Of a DNA stretch of 36,389 nucleotides, positions 8,883-17,344 are shown one piece after another. Both the position numbers and the translations under genes were made by a program. This DNA comes from Candidatus Latescibacterota bacterium. Its GTDB lineage: Bacteria; Latescibacterota; UBA2968; UBA8231. The stretch's first letter is position 1. Every line of letters starts with the position of its first letter. The notes under the pieces are model-generated. The model did no database searches and had not been told where the DNA came from. It worked only from the letters and a program-made list of their open reading frames with translations. The stretch lies in NCBI GenBank assembly GCA_007571365.1, contig RKRN01000289.1, positions 1-36,389 of the forward strand. The letters are read 5' to 3'.

Positions 8883-9505
8883 TGAGAACGATTTTGCTGC
8901 GAATTTGTCATCGTCTTTTGGCCGCGCTGATGCTCTGCGCCACCGCGTCAGCTGCCATTCCTTTTCCCACCAATATGGACTTGCTGGTCAAGACCGTGAC
9001 GAGTGCCGTCGATGAGAGTTTGGCGCGCATTGAAATGCCGGCTGACGCTGCGTCGGCCCCCTTATTGGTCGAGGCGCAGAGCAAGCACGACGCCAATTGG
9101 ATGGTCGAACATCTGCTGGCCAATCGGCTGCTGCTGCGCGGCTTTAGCGTGACCTTGGATTCGACCGCGACCCAACCGGCGAGTATGCGTCTGTCCTACC
9201 GAGTGCTCGACCTCGGCGTCTCCGCGTACTCGGGCCTGCGCGGCAGCAAAGTCAGCCGCCAAGGCCGGGTGACCCTCGCCCTGCGCCTGACCGACGAGCG
9301 CGACGATGTGGTCCACTGGCAGGACGAGATCACGCGCATGCAGCGCGATCAGATTCCCAAAAAGCAGCTAGATCTACTCCAGCACGACCAGTTCAAGTTC
9401 GCCAAGACCGAGTTAGAGGAACAAACGTGGAGCAAGTTCGTCGAACCTGTGATCGTCTCCACCGTGCTCGGTGGGCTTATCTATTTGTTTTTTTCTAATC
9501 GCTAG
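8882..9505 (+). CDS. exported protein of unknown function with C-terminal membrane anchor
   Basis: 207 aa. N-terminal signal peptide (LLAALMLCATASA), a compact mixed alpha/beta domain, and a C-terminal hydrophobic helix (IVSTVLGGLIYLFF) ending in SNR. The middle part (SMRLSYRVLDLGVSAYSG, RVTLALRLTDERDDVVHWQDEI) has the alternation of a beta sheet and reads like periplasmic domains that test or bind lipids or proteins, but I recognise no family. It lies between two TPR lipoprotein genes with 1-bp overlap and 2-bp gap, so it probably works with them in envelope assembly. The start is the ATG at 8882; a TTG one codon earlier is also in frame. Confidence 0.75.
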   Translation: MRTILLRICHRLLAALMLCATASAAIPFPTNMDLLVKTVTSAVDESLARIEMPADAASAPLLVEAQSKHDANWMVEHLLANRLLLRGFSVTLDSTATQPASMRLSYRVLDLGVSAYSGLRGSKVSRQGRVTLALRLTDERDDVVHWQDEITRMQRDQIPKKQLDLLQHDQFKFAKTELEEQTWSKFVEPVIVSTVLGGLIYLFFSNR

Positions 9506-9507
9506 CC

Positions 9508-10254
9508 ATGAAATACCTCGCTTTCCTGCTCGCCCTGTGCGTCGCCGCCTGTGCCAGTACGCCGCCAGAAAAACTCCAAGGCGCGGATTACTACTTTGAA
9601 GAAGGCCAAAAGGCCATGGAGAAAAACCGCTGCCTAGAGGCCGCCGAACACTTCAAGCGCTTAGTCAGCAACTTTCCCGGCTCGCGCCGGGTGGCCGAGG
9701 CGCAGTTTCTCCTCGCCGAAGCGCACTTTTGCAACCGCGATTGGGTCAACGCCGCCTTTGAATATCAGCGCATCGTCGATATTTACCCGTCTAGCGAGTG
9801 GGCGGTTGAGGCGCAGTTCAAAGTAGGCGAGTCGTACTTCAAGCAATTGCGCCGCCCGGAGCTAGACCAAAAGGAGACTTTTGAGGCTCTGACGGCTTTC
9901 CGCAACTTTATTGAGGACCAGCCCGACGCGCCCTTGGCCGACCAAGCGCGTCAGCGCATCGTCGAGTGCCGGAGCCGCCTAGCGCAAAAGCAGTACCTAA
10001 GTGGCCGCCTGTACCACAAACAGGGCCATCTCGACGCGGCCAAAATGACCTACGAGGAAGTGTTGCGCGAGTACCCGGATGTCGGCGAGTGGTATTACAC
10101 CACGCTTTTCCGCATGGGCGAAATCGCCCATGAGCAAGGCGATGTGGAGCTAGCGGTGCACTATTGGAAGGAAGTGCTGCAAGACAGCGGCGATCCGGAA
10201 CTGGTCGAGGGCGTACAAGAGCACCTGTCCGGGCTGAGCCAATCGCCGGGCTAA
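9508..10254 (+). CDS. bamD: outer membrane assembly lipoprotein BamD
   Basis: 248 aa, the usual BamD length. The lipobox (CVAAC) places the lipidated Cys at residue 15. It continues with five TPR-like helical pairs from YYFEEGQKAMEKNRCLEAAEHFKRL onward, with the typical GSRRVAEAQFLLAEAHF and YPSSEWAVEAQFKVGESYF repeats. BamD is the essential lipoprotein that scaffolds BamA and recruits barrel precursors at the periplasmic face of the outer membrane. It starts 2 bp after the preceding gene and ends 2 bp before nadD, so it is embedded in the operon. Confidence 0.88.
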   Translation: MKYLAFLLALCVAACASTPPEKLQGADYYFEEGQKAMEKNRCLEAAEHFKRLVSNFPGSRRVAEAQFLLAEAHFCNRDWVNAAFEYQRIVDIYPSSEWAVEAQFKVGESYFKQLRRPELDQKETFEALTAFRNFIEDQPDAPLADQARQRIVECRSRLAQKQYLSGRLYHKQGHLDAAKMTYEEVLREYPDVGEWYYTTLFRMGEIAHEQGDVELAVHYWKEVLQDSGDPELVEGVQEHLSGLSQSPG

Positions 10255-10256
10255 AG

Positions 10257-10844
10257 ATGCGGCGCATCGGCGTCATCGGCGGCAGCTTTGACCCCATCCA
10301 CCACGGCCATCTGCTCTTGGCCCGCTTCGCCTTAGAGCAAATCCCCCTCGACAAAGTACTCTTCATTCCCGCAGCCGATCAGCCGCTCAAGCAGGGTGCG
10401 TATGCGCCGGCCGAGCAGCGCTGGGCTATGGTCGAACTAGCCGTGGCTGACTGCGCTGATTTTGCAGCCTCGCGCTTGGAGCTAGATCGCCCGGGTAAGT
10501 CCTATACCGTCGAAACCCTGCGCCGGCTGCACCAGCTTCATCCCCTTGCCGCGCTGTTTTTCATCATCGGCGCGGACAACATCGCCCAGCTTGCAGCTTG
10601 GCACGATCTCGAGGGCATTTTGGCTCAGTGTACAGTGGTGGTAGGGGCGCGTCCCGGCGAGGTGGCGGGTAGCGACCCCAAGCTGCTGGCGCGCCTGCAT
10701 TTTATAAATACTCCGCTCCTTGAGTTGTCCTCGACCGAGATTAGGGCGCGCCGGGCCGCTGGCCGGCCCATCCGCTACATGGTACCCGAAGCGGTCGAGG
10801 CCCACATACTTGCGAAAGGATTGTACGCCGCCTCGTGTTCATGA
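10257..10844 (+). CDS. nadD: nicotinate-nucleotide adenylyltransferase
   Basis: 195 aa. It converts nicotinate mononucleotide and ATP to deamido-NAD in NAD synthesis. The signature GGSFDPIHHGHL is at about 8-19, FIIGADN at about 100, and the C-terminal SSTEIRARRAAGRPIRYMVP block (about 157-176) closes the ATP site. The frame is open into the bamD gene, but the ATG at 10257 puts the nucleotide-binding strand right at the N-terminus, as in the family. The stop overlaps the start of thrC by four bases (ATGA). Confidence 0.92.
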   Translation: MRRIGVIGGSFDPIHHGHLLLARFALEQIPLDKVLFIPAADQPLKQGAYAPAEQRWAMVELAVADCADFAASRLELDRPGKSYTVETLRRLHQLHPLAALFFIIGADNIAQLAAWHDLEGILAQCTVVVGARPGEVAGSDPKLLARLHFINTPLLELSSTEIRARRAAGRPIRYMVPEAVEAHILAKGLYAASCS

Positions 10845-12004
10845 CGCATCTAGAATGTTCCCGTTTGGGCGTGCGCTACGACGCCGACGTGTTGCAGAAT
10901 CTGTCGGAGGTCGGTGCGCCCCTCCTCGCCCGCTACGACCTCAACCGGGCCGGACACACCTTGACCCGGGCCGCGCTCAGCACCCGCCCGTCGACGATGT
11001 GGCGCTACCGGGAAGTCATGCCTATCCGCACGCCAGCGGAAATCGTCTCCCTCGGCGAAGGCTGGACCCCACTACACCGCGCCGACCGCTTGGGCCGTTG
11101 GGCGGGCTTTGCCCACCTCTACATCAAGGACGAATCGCCCAACCCCACCGGCTCTTTTAAGGCCCGCGGCCTCTCGGCGGCCGTCACTTGCGCCCGCAGG
11201 CGTGGCGCGAAAAAGCTGGCTATCCCCACGGCGGGCAATGCCGGTGGTGCGCTGGCGGCCTACGCGGCGGCCTGTGGCCTGCCGGCGATTGTCTTTATGC
11301 CTCGCGATACGCCGCTGGCCTTTGTCGCCGAGTGCCGGTCTTGCGGTGCTGAGGTCGAGCTGGTCGACGGGCTAATCAGCGATTGCGGTCGCATCGTCGG
11401 CAAGCGCAAGGAAGCCGAGGGGTGGTTCGAGGTATCGACCCTGAAGGAGCCGTACCGCATTGAGGGCAAAAAGACCTTGGGCTACGAGTTGGCCGAGCAG
11501 ATGGATTGGTCCCTACCCGACGTGGTGATTTACCCCACTGGCGGGGGCACGGGGCTGATTGGGATGTGGAAGGCATTCGCCGAGCTGGAGCAACTCGGCT
11601 TGATTGGCCAGCACCGGCCGCGGATGATCTCGGTGCAAGCCGCGGGCTGTGCGCCGATTGTGCGGGCCTTTGCTCGCGGCGCTGAATCCGCCCAAGCATG
11701 GGAAGACGCGCACACTGTGGCCGCGGGCCTGCGCGTCCCCAGCGCGGTCGGCGACTTTCTGATGTTGCAGGTGCTGCGGGAAAGCGGTGGCACCGCCATG
11801 GCCGTCAGCGACGAGGAGCTAATCGCGCATTCGCACGGCATGGCGGCGCACGCGGGCATTTTCCCCGCGCCCGAGGGCGGGGCCACGCTCGCGGCCCTAA
11901 TCAAGCTCAAGGAGCAGGGACTCGTGGCCGCGGACGAGCGCGTAGTGCTCTTCAACACCGGGTCGGGCTATAAGTACTTGGAGGTGCTGTCTGAGAGGCG
12001 GTAG
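10841..12004 (+). CDS. thrC: threonine synthase
   Basis: 387 aa, PLP-dependent fold type II. The PLP lysine lies in NPTGSFKARG (K107). The TAGNAGGALAAYAA loop and the Gly-rich GGGTGLIG phosphate loop follow. It converts O-phosphohomoserine to threonine. The N-terminus matches the zinc-ribbon-like lead-in of the short threonine synthases (LEC...GVRYDAD...PLLARYDL), but only the first of the expected cysteines is kept. It overlaps nadD by four bases. Other fold-type-II enzymes acting on phosphohomoserine or threonine cannot be fully excluded. Confidence 0.87.
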   Translation: MTHLECSRLGVRYDADVLQNLSEVGAPLLARYDLNRAGHTLTRAALSTRPSTMWRYREVMPIRTPAEIVSLGEGWTPLHRADRLGRWAGFAHLYIKDESPNPTGSFKARGLSAAVTCARRRGAKKLAIPTAGNAGGALAAYAAACGLPAIVFMPRDTPLAFVAECRSCGAEVELVDGLISDCGRIVGKRKEAEGWFEVSTLKEPYRIEGKKTLGYELAEQMDWSLPDVVIYPTGGGTGLIGMWKAFAELEQLGLIGQHRPRMISVQAAGCAPIVRAFARGAESAQAWEDAHTVAAGLRVPSAVGDFLMLQVLRESGGTAMAVSDEELIAHSHGMAAHAGIFPAPEGGATLAALIKLKEQGLVAADERVVLFNTGSGYKYLEVLSERR

Positions 12005-12198
12005 CGGCCCCGTCTGAATCACGCTTTAGGCGGTGAAAATTACCACGGGCCGGCGGAGATGCAAAATTTTATCGTTCTAATAAGTGGTCTGTCAGAAACT
12101 TAACATCAATTCACTAGGGATCAATCATGTATCTGAGATATGGCCTTCTGGCCGATGCGGTGGTTTCTGGAGCAATTACACTCAGAGGAGATTTCGCC

Positions 12199-12672
12199 AT
12201 GAAACAGACACTGAAAGACTATCGAGCGTTGCCGTACTCGCGTCGATCGGAAAGAATGCATGAAGACGACGGCTCTTCCTATTGGGTTGCGTGGATCCAT
12301 GAACTGCCTGGGTGCAAAACGGACGGTACAACCCAAGCAGAGGCCATGCTCAATCTCGATACAGCATTCGATGACTACATTGAGGCCATGATAGAATTTG
12401 CGGCAGAAATCCCTGTTCCTAAGAGCAGACCTAAGCCTAAAAGCAGGGATGACATTATATGGAGTACAATTCTCGATCCTCCCAAGATGATAGTGCCAAC
12501 TCAAGAGGAGTTTGAGAAGAGAAAGGCTATGCCAATAGAGGGTACGATTAAGGACATTGAGGTCGTAGAAAAACATATCGAGAAGACTGTAGGTACTGCG
12601 CAATCTGTGATCTTCGTACATGAAGCGAAAGGCCGCTCGTCTAAGGGGCTGATGGCAACGGCCTCCCTCTGA
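12199..12672 (+). CDS. HicB-family antitoxin-like protein, no HicA partner visible
   Basis: 157 aa from the ATG at 12199, preceded by a strong AGAGGAG. An in-frame ATG at 12127 exists but adds residues unlike the family. Residues about 28-70 carry the HicB core (SYWVAWIHELPGCKTDGTTQAEAMLNL followed by AFDDYIEAM), a partial RNase-H-like fold that normally caps the HicA mRNase. The remaining 85 residues are charged and lack an obvious HTH or RHH DNA-binding domain. The gene and its flanks are visibly AT-richer than the neighbours, suggesting acquisition. No HicA-sized frame with a conserved His is seen within several hundred bases. Some orphan HicB-like proteins have lost the toxin link. Confidence 0.7.
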   Translation: MKQTLKDYRALPYSRRSERMHEDDGSSYWVAWIHELPGCKTDGTTQAEAMLNLDTAFDDYIEAMIEFAAEIPVPKSRPKPKSRDDIIWSTILDPPKMIVPTQEEFEKRKAMPIEGTIKDIEVVEKHIEKTVGTAQSVIFVHEAKGRSSKGLMATASL

Positions 12673-12684
12673 GGGGCTCGTGCC

Positions 12685-12713
12685 TTGACGATAGTGGGGG
12701 CGGCGTCTATTTT
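12685..12713 (+). promoter_or_regulatory. promoter of tRNA-Arg(ACG)
   Basis: TTGACG at 12685-12690, a 17-bp spacer and TATTTT at 12708-12713 give a near-consensus sigma-70 promoter whose start would fall about 12720, just ahead of the tRNA at 12734. Confidence 0.6.
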
Positions 12714-12733
12714 ATAGCTCTACATTTTGCTAT

Positions 12734-12810
12734 GCACCCATAGCTCAATTGGATAGAGCACCTGACTACGGATCAGAAGGTTCGGGGTTCGAGTCCCTGT
12801 GGGTGCGCCA
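12734..12810 (+). tRNA. tRNA-Arg (anticodon ACG)
   Basis: Acceptor GCACCCA pairs with TGGGTGC; CCA is encoded at 12808-12810. The D arm is GCTC/GAGC, the anticodon loop CTACGGA gives ACG (A34 normally edited to inosine to read CGN), and the T loop is TTCGAGT. The anticodon stem has four good pairs (CTGA/TCAG), but the outermost 27-43 position is C opposite A. Confidence 0.93.
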
Positions 12811-12818
12811 TTAAAAAC

Positions 12819-12858
12819 AACGGGTTACGTCAAATGATGTAACCCGTTTTACTTTTTG
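12819..12858 (+). terminator. Rho-independent terminator after tRNA-Arg(ACG)
   Basis: AACGGGTTAC pairs with GTAACCCGTT, extended inward by a G-T wobble and two further pairs to a 4-nt AAAT loop, about 13 bp in all. It is followed by TTTACTTTTTG. It ends 16 bp before the next start codon, so the downstream oxidoreductase needs its own promoter or read-through. Confidence 0.85.
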
Positions 12859-12873
12859 CGAAAGGGATCTGGC

Positions 12874-13827
12874 ATGGCGAATATACCGGTCGGATTAATT
12901 GGTTGCGGTGGTCGCGGTCGCGGCCACGTCCGCGCCTTGCACGCGCTGGCAGACGTCGAGTTGGTTGCCGTCTGCGATCCCGTTGCGGCAAACCGCAAAC
13001 AGGTCGGCGACGAGTGGGGCGTCGAGCACCGCTATGCCGATGTCGCGGCCATGCTCAACGCCGAAGAATTGACCGCCGCGATCGTCGCAACCCCGGCTCA
13101 TCTCAACGCCGAAGCGGCCCTGCCGTGCCTAAAGCGAGGCATTGACACGCTGCTGGAGAAGCCGCCGGGCATGAGCTTGGACCAGACCCGCGCCCTTAAA
13201 GAGGCCGCCGAGGCCAGCGGCGCCCGCGGCATGGTCGGCTGGAATCGCCGTTTTGATCCGCTGATCTTGCAAGTGCGCCAGGCGATTGCGGCTCGCGGCC
13301 CGATCTACCAGCTAGTCGGCGAGTTCCACAAGAGCATGAGCCGTTTTATCGCCGCTGGCCGCTTTCCCGAAATCGTCATGGACAACATGCTGCTCGAAAG
13401 CCCGATCCACGCGATTGATCTGGTGCGCCACTTGGGGGGAGCACCGGTCGCCGAAGTCAAAAGCTTCGTCCGGCGTACCTCGGCCTACAAGGATGTCCAC
13501 GCCGCGTTGGTCGTCTTTGAAAACGACTGTGTCGCCCAACTTTGCGCCAACTACACCACTGACGCCCGCCTAGAGCGCTACGAAATCCACGGCCGCGACA
13601 TCTCGGCCTATTTAGAGGGTATTTCCACCTGTGAGTTGGTCTGCGACGGCGAGCGCAAGCACTTGCAAAAGGACGGTACGGACAGCACCCTAGCTCAGGC
13701 GGCCCACTTCTTCGACTGCATCAAGGCCGGCCGGCCCATCGGCCCACCGGCTGCGGACTTGGACGAGGCCCTAGCTACTATGGAGTTGGCCACGGCTATT
13801 TTGGCGGGCCTGCGAGACGGCGCTTAA
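12874..13827 (+). CDS. Gfo/Idh/MocA-family oxidoreductase
   Basis: 317 aa. The N-terminal Rossmann dinucleotide loop GLIGCGGRGRGH is at 7-18, followed by VAVCDP (acidic end of beta 2) and the family signature LLEKPPG with the catalytic Lys96. The C-terminal alpha/beta sheet domain includes the ESPIHAIDLVRHLGG segment, whose HxxD pair lies at the active site in this family. It probably oxidises or reduces a sugar or inositol-type substrate with NAD(P); the substrate cannot be read from the sequence. AAAGGGA precedes the ATG. Its 3' end overlaps the convergent 13796-14512 gene by 32 bp. Confidence 0.88.
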   Translation: MANIPVGLIGCGGRGRGHVRALHALADVELVAVCDPVAANRKQVGDEWGVEHRYADVAAMLNAEELTAAIVATPAHLNAEAALPCLKRGIDTLLEKPPGMSLDQTRALKEAAEASGARGMVGWNRRFDPLILQVRQAIAARGPIYQLVGEFHKSMSRFIAAGRFPEIVMDNMLLESPIHAIDLVRHLGGAPVAEVKSFVRRTSAYKDVHAALVVFENDCVAQLCANYTTDARLERYEIHGRDISAYLEGISTCELVCDGERKHLQKDGTDSTLAQAAHFFDCIKAGRPIGPPAADLDEALATMELATAILAGLRDGA

Positions 13828-14512
13828 TCGCTCCCCAAGACACCTCGGCCACGGACGTGGCCAACCGCACGGCCTCAATGGTGAAACTACAGGCGATGTC
13901 GTAGAAGAGCTGGTCGCCGCTGATGCGGACGTGAGTCCACACGGCTGGCAAGCCAATGACCCCGGCGTCATCGGCCGCGGTCGGCCAGTGGACTACGCCC
14001 GATCCCACCCGCGACCACACCCCGCTGTGCCCGACGCCGCCTAACTCCAGTTCATAGGTCCCATCCGCCCGGAAGACCACGTGCCCAGCCAGCGTCCCAT
14101 CGGCAAAATGGACGATGCCCCAGGCCCCCAACAGTTCGTCGCCTAGTTCCTGTGCTCGCGCCAAGGCGATTGCGGGTTCAGTTCCCCAATACAGGGTGTC
14201 GTTTTCTAACCGGAAAGGCACGGCCTCGCTTTGCTTGCCCAGCACTCCGCCGACATTCGCGGTATAGCGCAGAGTTACAACTTTGTCGGCGGCTTCGTAC
14301 TGGCCTTGGTTTGCTGCCACCGGTCGCTGGGGATCGTCTCTGAGTGCGACGCGGCGGAAGCCCCCATCGCTATTGAACTCGATATAGAAGTGCTCCACGA
14401 AGGTGCCGAACTCGCTCTGGCAGCCCTCCCAAGAACCGACTAGGTTCGCCGGTGCCCCAGCGCTGCTGTTTGCCAACAGCATGACAACCGATAAGATGCT
14501 TGCGCGTACCAT
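13796..14512 (-). CDS. exported protein of unknown function, two beta-rich repeats
   Basis: 238 aa with an N-terminal signal peptide (SILSVVMLLANSSAGA). The mature part has two halves that each open with a Gly-x-Trp lipocalin-like lead (LVGSWEGC at about 25, LLGAWGIV at about 127) followed by beta strands (FNSDGGFRRV, FRADGTYELEL). Such G-x-W-x strand openings are typical of lipocalin-like or calycin-type domains, so a duplicated calycin-like protein is possible. It starts 5 bp after the sialate esterase stop and probably shares its transcript. The C-terminal 10 residues are encoded antisense to the oxidoreductase gene end. Confidence 0.7.
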   Translation of the reverse strand: MVRASILSVVMLLANSSAGAPANLVGSWEGCQSEFGTFVEHFYIEFNSDGGFRRVALRDDPQRPVAANQGQYEAADKVVTLRYTANVGGVLGKQSEAVPFRLENDTLYWGTEPAIALARAQELGDELLGAWGIVHFADGTLAGHVVFRADGTYELELGGVGHSGVWSRVGSGVVHWPTAADDAGVIGLPAVWTHVRISGDQLFYDIACSFTIEAVRLATSVAEVSWGAIKRRLAGPPK

Positions 14513-14517
14513 AATCG

Positions 14518-15888
14518 TCAGCCAATCTCCACGCCCCAGAAGCCCAACATGGGCAAGAATCGCTCCATATCCGCTGGCACGGTTGCCGGGGCCTTGCCGT
14601 AGCCGCCGTGGACCCTTGCCGCCCCTTGCAAGGGCCGCTCTAAGACCAACTCGACGCGGTGGTCTTGGGGGTAGATCACTGCTGTAATCGGCACCTCGCC
14701 GGCTGCATCCTCAACCCGGAAGCTATTGGCCTCCAAGTCGATGCTGTCCATCCGGCTCTCGACGGCAGTAAACTCCAATTCGACACGGGCTCCCCGTTGC
14801 CGGGCCGCCACCAGATCCGGGGCCTGCCAAGCTACTACTCGGCCATAGACCAGCCCCAAAGCCGCCTGCGCCAACCGCTCGCCCAAGAGCATGTTGCCGG
14901 CGGGACTGGTGTGGATCAGGTCCGCAAGCGGCAAATCGAGTGCGGGGACCACGCCTATGCCCGGTACTTGCCGCGCCACTTGCCGCTGCGCCTCGCGCAC
15001 TTGACTCCAGCGCCGATCGGCCTCCGGGTCGGCAGGTTGGTACACGCGGTTTAGCTGCACGGTGAGCACCGGCAACTCGGCGTCGGCCAGGGCCTTTCGC
15101 CAAGCGGCGACTGCTTGTTGGAACCGCTGCGCATAACCGGTTGCGTCCGCGTCCGTTCCCGCATCGCTTTCCCCTTGGTACCACACAATCCCCCGGACCT
15201 TGCCCCCTACCTTCTCCACGCACTGCACCATATTGTCGAACAAGTCTGCCGCGCCAGTCCAGCGAGTGAGCGGAGAGCCTCCCAAGGCCGTTTGCACCAA
15301 ACCCACTGGGTGCGCGAGCACTCTTTTAAGCGTGCGGCCAAATTGCAAGTAGGGCGAGTGCCCTGGGTTGGCGGCTTCTCGATTCACCACGTGTTGGGTA
15401 TCGGTCGATTCGTTCATCGGATGTGTCGCCAGTGCCCATTGCCCGCTGTTCCTGAACAGGTGTACGCCCAGTTCCACTGGATCCTCGTACGGCCCGCGCC
15501 CGTACCCCGCTGAATTGCTCTGCCCGGCAATCACCCACAAATCGCCTACGCCCAAAAAGTGCCGCATATCCCCGTGCGGCGACCATTCCCCGGCCGGGTT
15601 GTCCGCTGTCCGCAACCGCGTCTCCAGCCGGTAAAGCCCGCCGGCGGGTATGTGCTCCAACACCCCTTTCCAAGTACCATCCTCCTCTGTTTGCACCGCT
15701 TGCCAGTCCAAACGGGCCGCAACCGCCACCCCGGTATCTTCCCACACCAAGCGCACTTCCACTTGTCCGGGCGTCTCGAACTTCCACCGGCCCGCTAGCT
15801 CAATCCTTCCTTGCCCACACTCGTCCTGCTGTGCGATCTGCCAGTCGGCTGGCCCCTGTTCAATAATTGCGCCGATTTGCTCTTCCAT
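14518..15888 (-). CDS. sialate O-acetylesterase-family (SASA) carbohydrate esterase
   Basis: 456 aa. A jelly-roll-like N-terminal part (about 30-110) is followed by an SGNH hydrolase core. Block I, VIAGQSNSAGYG, holds the nucleophile Ser124. WYQGESDAG (about 230) is the family oxyanion/Gly-Glu block, and DLIHTSPAGNMLLGE (about 330) provides the Asp-x-x-His pair. Such enzymes remove acetyl groups from sialic acids or plant and algal polysaccharides. No signal peptide is seen, which differs from many exported relatives and suggests an intracellular substrate or a missed start. A beta-sandwich-like tail occupies the last 80 residues. Confidence 0.85.
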   Translation of the reverse strand: MEEQIGAIIEQGPADWQIAQQDECGQGRIELAGRWKFETPGQVEVRLVWEDTGVAVAARLDWQAVQTEEDGTWKGVLEHIPAGGLYRLETRLRTADNPAGEWSPHGDMRHFLGVGDLWVIAGQSNSAGYGRGPYEDPVELGVHLFRNSGQWALATHPMNESTDTQHVVNREAANPGHSPYLQFGRTLKRVLAHPVGLVQTALGGSPLTRWTGAADLFDNMVQCVEKVGGKVRGIVWYQGESDAGTDADATGYAQRFQQAVAAWRKALADAELPVLTVQLNRVYQPADPEADRRWSQVREAQRQVARQVPGIGVVPALDLPLADLIHTSPAGNMLLGERLAQAALGLVYGRVVAWQAPDLVAARQRGARVELEFTAVESRMDSIDLEANSFRVEDAAGEVPITAVIYPQDHRVELVLERPLQGAARVHGGYGKAPATVPADMERFLPMLGFWGVEIG

Positions 15889-16029
15889 GCGATCTCTTTC
15901 TGATGAGGGTCAGTACCTAATCTGCCAAACGCTCCGCTTGCCATGCAAGTGTTCCCGGATTCTCTTGGTTCCTCGCAGATTGCCGACGACCAACGCCATG
16001 CCCTAATTATCCGAAAAAGGAGATTTTCG

Positions 16030-16827
16030 ATGTCGCTCGAAGGCAAGGTAGCTCTCATCACGGGGGGTGGGCGCGGCTTAGGTCGCGCTTACGTCCTCCA
16101 TCTGGCCCACTTGGGCGCGGATGTTGTCATCGCCGATATAGACCTGCAGGCCGCCCGCGAATACGGCGAAGAACTCACAGCCGAGACCGTAGAAGCCGAA
16201 GTCGTCAATCTCGGTCGCCGCGCCTTGAGTCGAGCCGTGGATGTCGCCGACCGCCAAGCTGTAGATGCCTTGGTCGCCGCAGCGCTCGATACTTTTGGCC
16301 GCATCGACATACTCGTCAACAATGCCGGCGGCAACTTGCGCTCGCACGAGGAACAAGCCGCGTCCTTGGCTGGGGAAGCCCACTACCGCTACATCATGGA
16401 CATCAACCTCACCGCCACCATCCACTGTTGTCAAGCGGTCAGCACAGCGATGAAGGAGGCTCAGTTCGGCAAAATCATTAACGTGGCCTCGCAAGCGGGC
16501 CTGTGGAGCGGGCGCGACGGCGGCGGGATGCCCTATAAGGTGGCCAAGGCCGGCATTGTCCACTACACCCGCGTGCTCGCCGCCGAGCTAGGGCCTTACG
16601 GCATCTGTGTCAACTGCATCGCCCCGGGCCTAATTTTGTCTTCTCGCGCCGTGGCCCAAGGCCGCAACAGCGAGGAATCGCGCCGGCACTTAGAACCGCA
16701 GATTCCCCTGCGCCGTTTGGGCACGCCCGCGGACTGCGCTAAGGTGGTGGAGTTTTTGGCGTCCGACCTCTCAGATTACGTCACCGGCCAGTGCATTCCC
16801 GTGTGCGGGGGCTTTGTGGCGTTTTGA
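16030..16827 (+). CDS. short-chain dehydrogenase/reductase
   Basis: 265 aa, classical SDR length. The cofactor loop TGGGRGLG is at 11-18, NNAGG at about 97 and INVASQAG holds the catalytic Ser. Tyr-Lys are in PYKVAKAG, and PGxI plus GQCIPVCGG complete the C-terminal motifs. ADID at the end of beta 2 favours NAD(H). An insert (WSGRDGGGM) between Ser and Tyr is longer than usual and probably shapes the substrate pocket. AAGGAG 7 nt before the ATG at 16030 decides the start. The gene is monocistronic here; a 3-oxoacyl or sugar alcohol substrate cannot be distinguished. Confidence 0.88.
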   Translation: MSLEGKVALITGGGRGLGRAYVLHLAHLGADVVIADIDLQAAREYGEELTAETVEAEVVNLGRRALSRAVDVADRQAVDALVAAALDTFGRIDILVNNAGGNLRSHEEQAASLAGEAHYRYIMDINLTATIHCCQAVSTAMKEAQFGKIINVASQAGLWSGRDGGGMPYKVAKAGIVHYTRVLAAELGPYGICVNCIAPGLILSSRAVAQGRNSEESRRHLEPQIPLRRLGTPADCAKVVEFLASDLSDYVTGQCIPVCGGFVAF

Positions 16828-16834
16828 TGGCTTC

Positions 16835-17284
16835 CTACTCCTCGGGGTGCCTAATACGCGCCACCAGCCTCATCAGGGCGAGTCGCCCAAAATCGCGTGG
16901 ATCGTCGGTGCGAATTTGAAAATCCCCTTCCACGCGGCGCGTTTGTCCAGCGTTGAGGACGACCGGCTGGCCAAGCGGTATAAACGCGTCAATTAGAAAT
17001 TCCTCTTGATCGAAAAACCGCAAGTCGTAGCGCACCCACACGGCGGCTTGGCCGACATTGCGAAACACGGCCGCAAAAGTACCCTCGGATTCCGCTGTTT
17101 CCCCGAACCCCGGCTCTGGCAAAAACGGCCACCAAGCCAAACTGTCGATCGACACGCTGCCCTCCAACCCGGCGTCCTCGACAAACTCCACCTCGCTGCG
17201 GAGGGCTTCTACTGCGCCGCTTGGTCTGTCTGCGGCCGCAAAGCATCCGCCCAGCAAGAGTACTAGGGCGATTCCCATGCTCAT
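16835..17284 (-). CDS. small lipoprotein of unknown function
   Basis: 149 aa. The lipobox LLLGGC puts the lipidated Cys at about residue 14. The mature part has the strand pattern of an Ig-like FxLYD-type domain (GTFAAVFRNVGQAAVWVRYDLRFFDQEEFLI...LNAGQTRRVEGDF), a periplasmic beta-sandwich often found as a lone lipoprotein. The assignment is by pattern only. It runs convergently with the SDR gene and divergently from the TonB receptor, whose start is 60 bp away; a second in-frame ATG lies two codons in. Confidence 0.7.
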   Translation of the reverse strand: MSMGIALVLLLGGCFAAADRPSGAVEALRSEVEFVEDAGLEGSVSIDSLAWWPFLPEPGFGETAESEGTFAAVFRNVGQAAVWVRYDLRFFDQEEFLIDAFIPLGQPVVLNAGQTRRVEGDFQIRTDDPRDFGRLALMRLVARIRHPEE

Positions 17285-17344
17285 GGCTTGGTCCTAACTC
17301 TCGGTTTGCGTCTGTATTCCTTCGTGGTGTTCTTTAATAATGCC

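Noticed and set aside
12121-12621. 166-codon minus-strand frame over the HicB-like gene, considered as a HicA partner
   Set aside because: Too long for HicA, no double-stranded-RNA-binding-like fold or conserved His motif, and it mirrors the HicB frame base for base.
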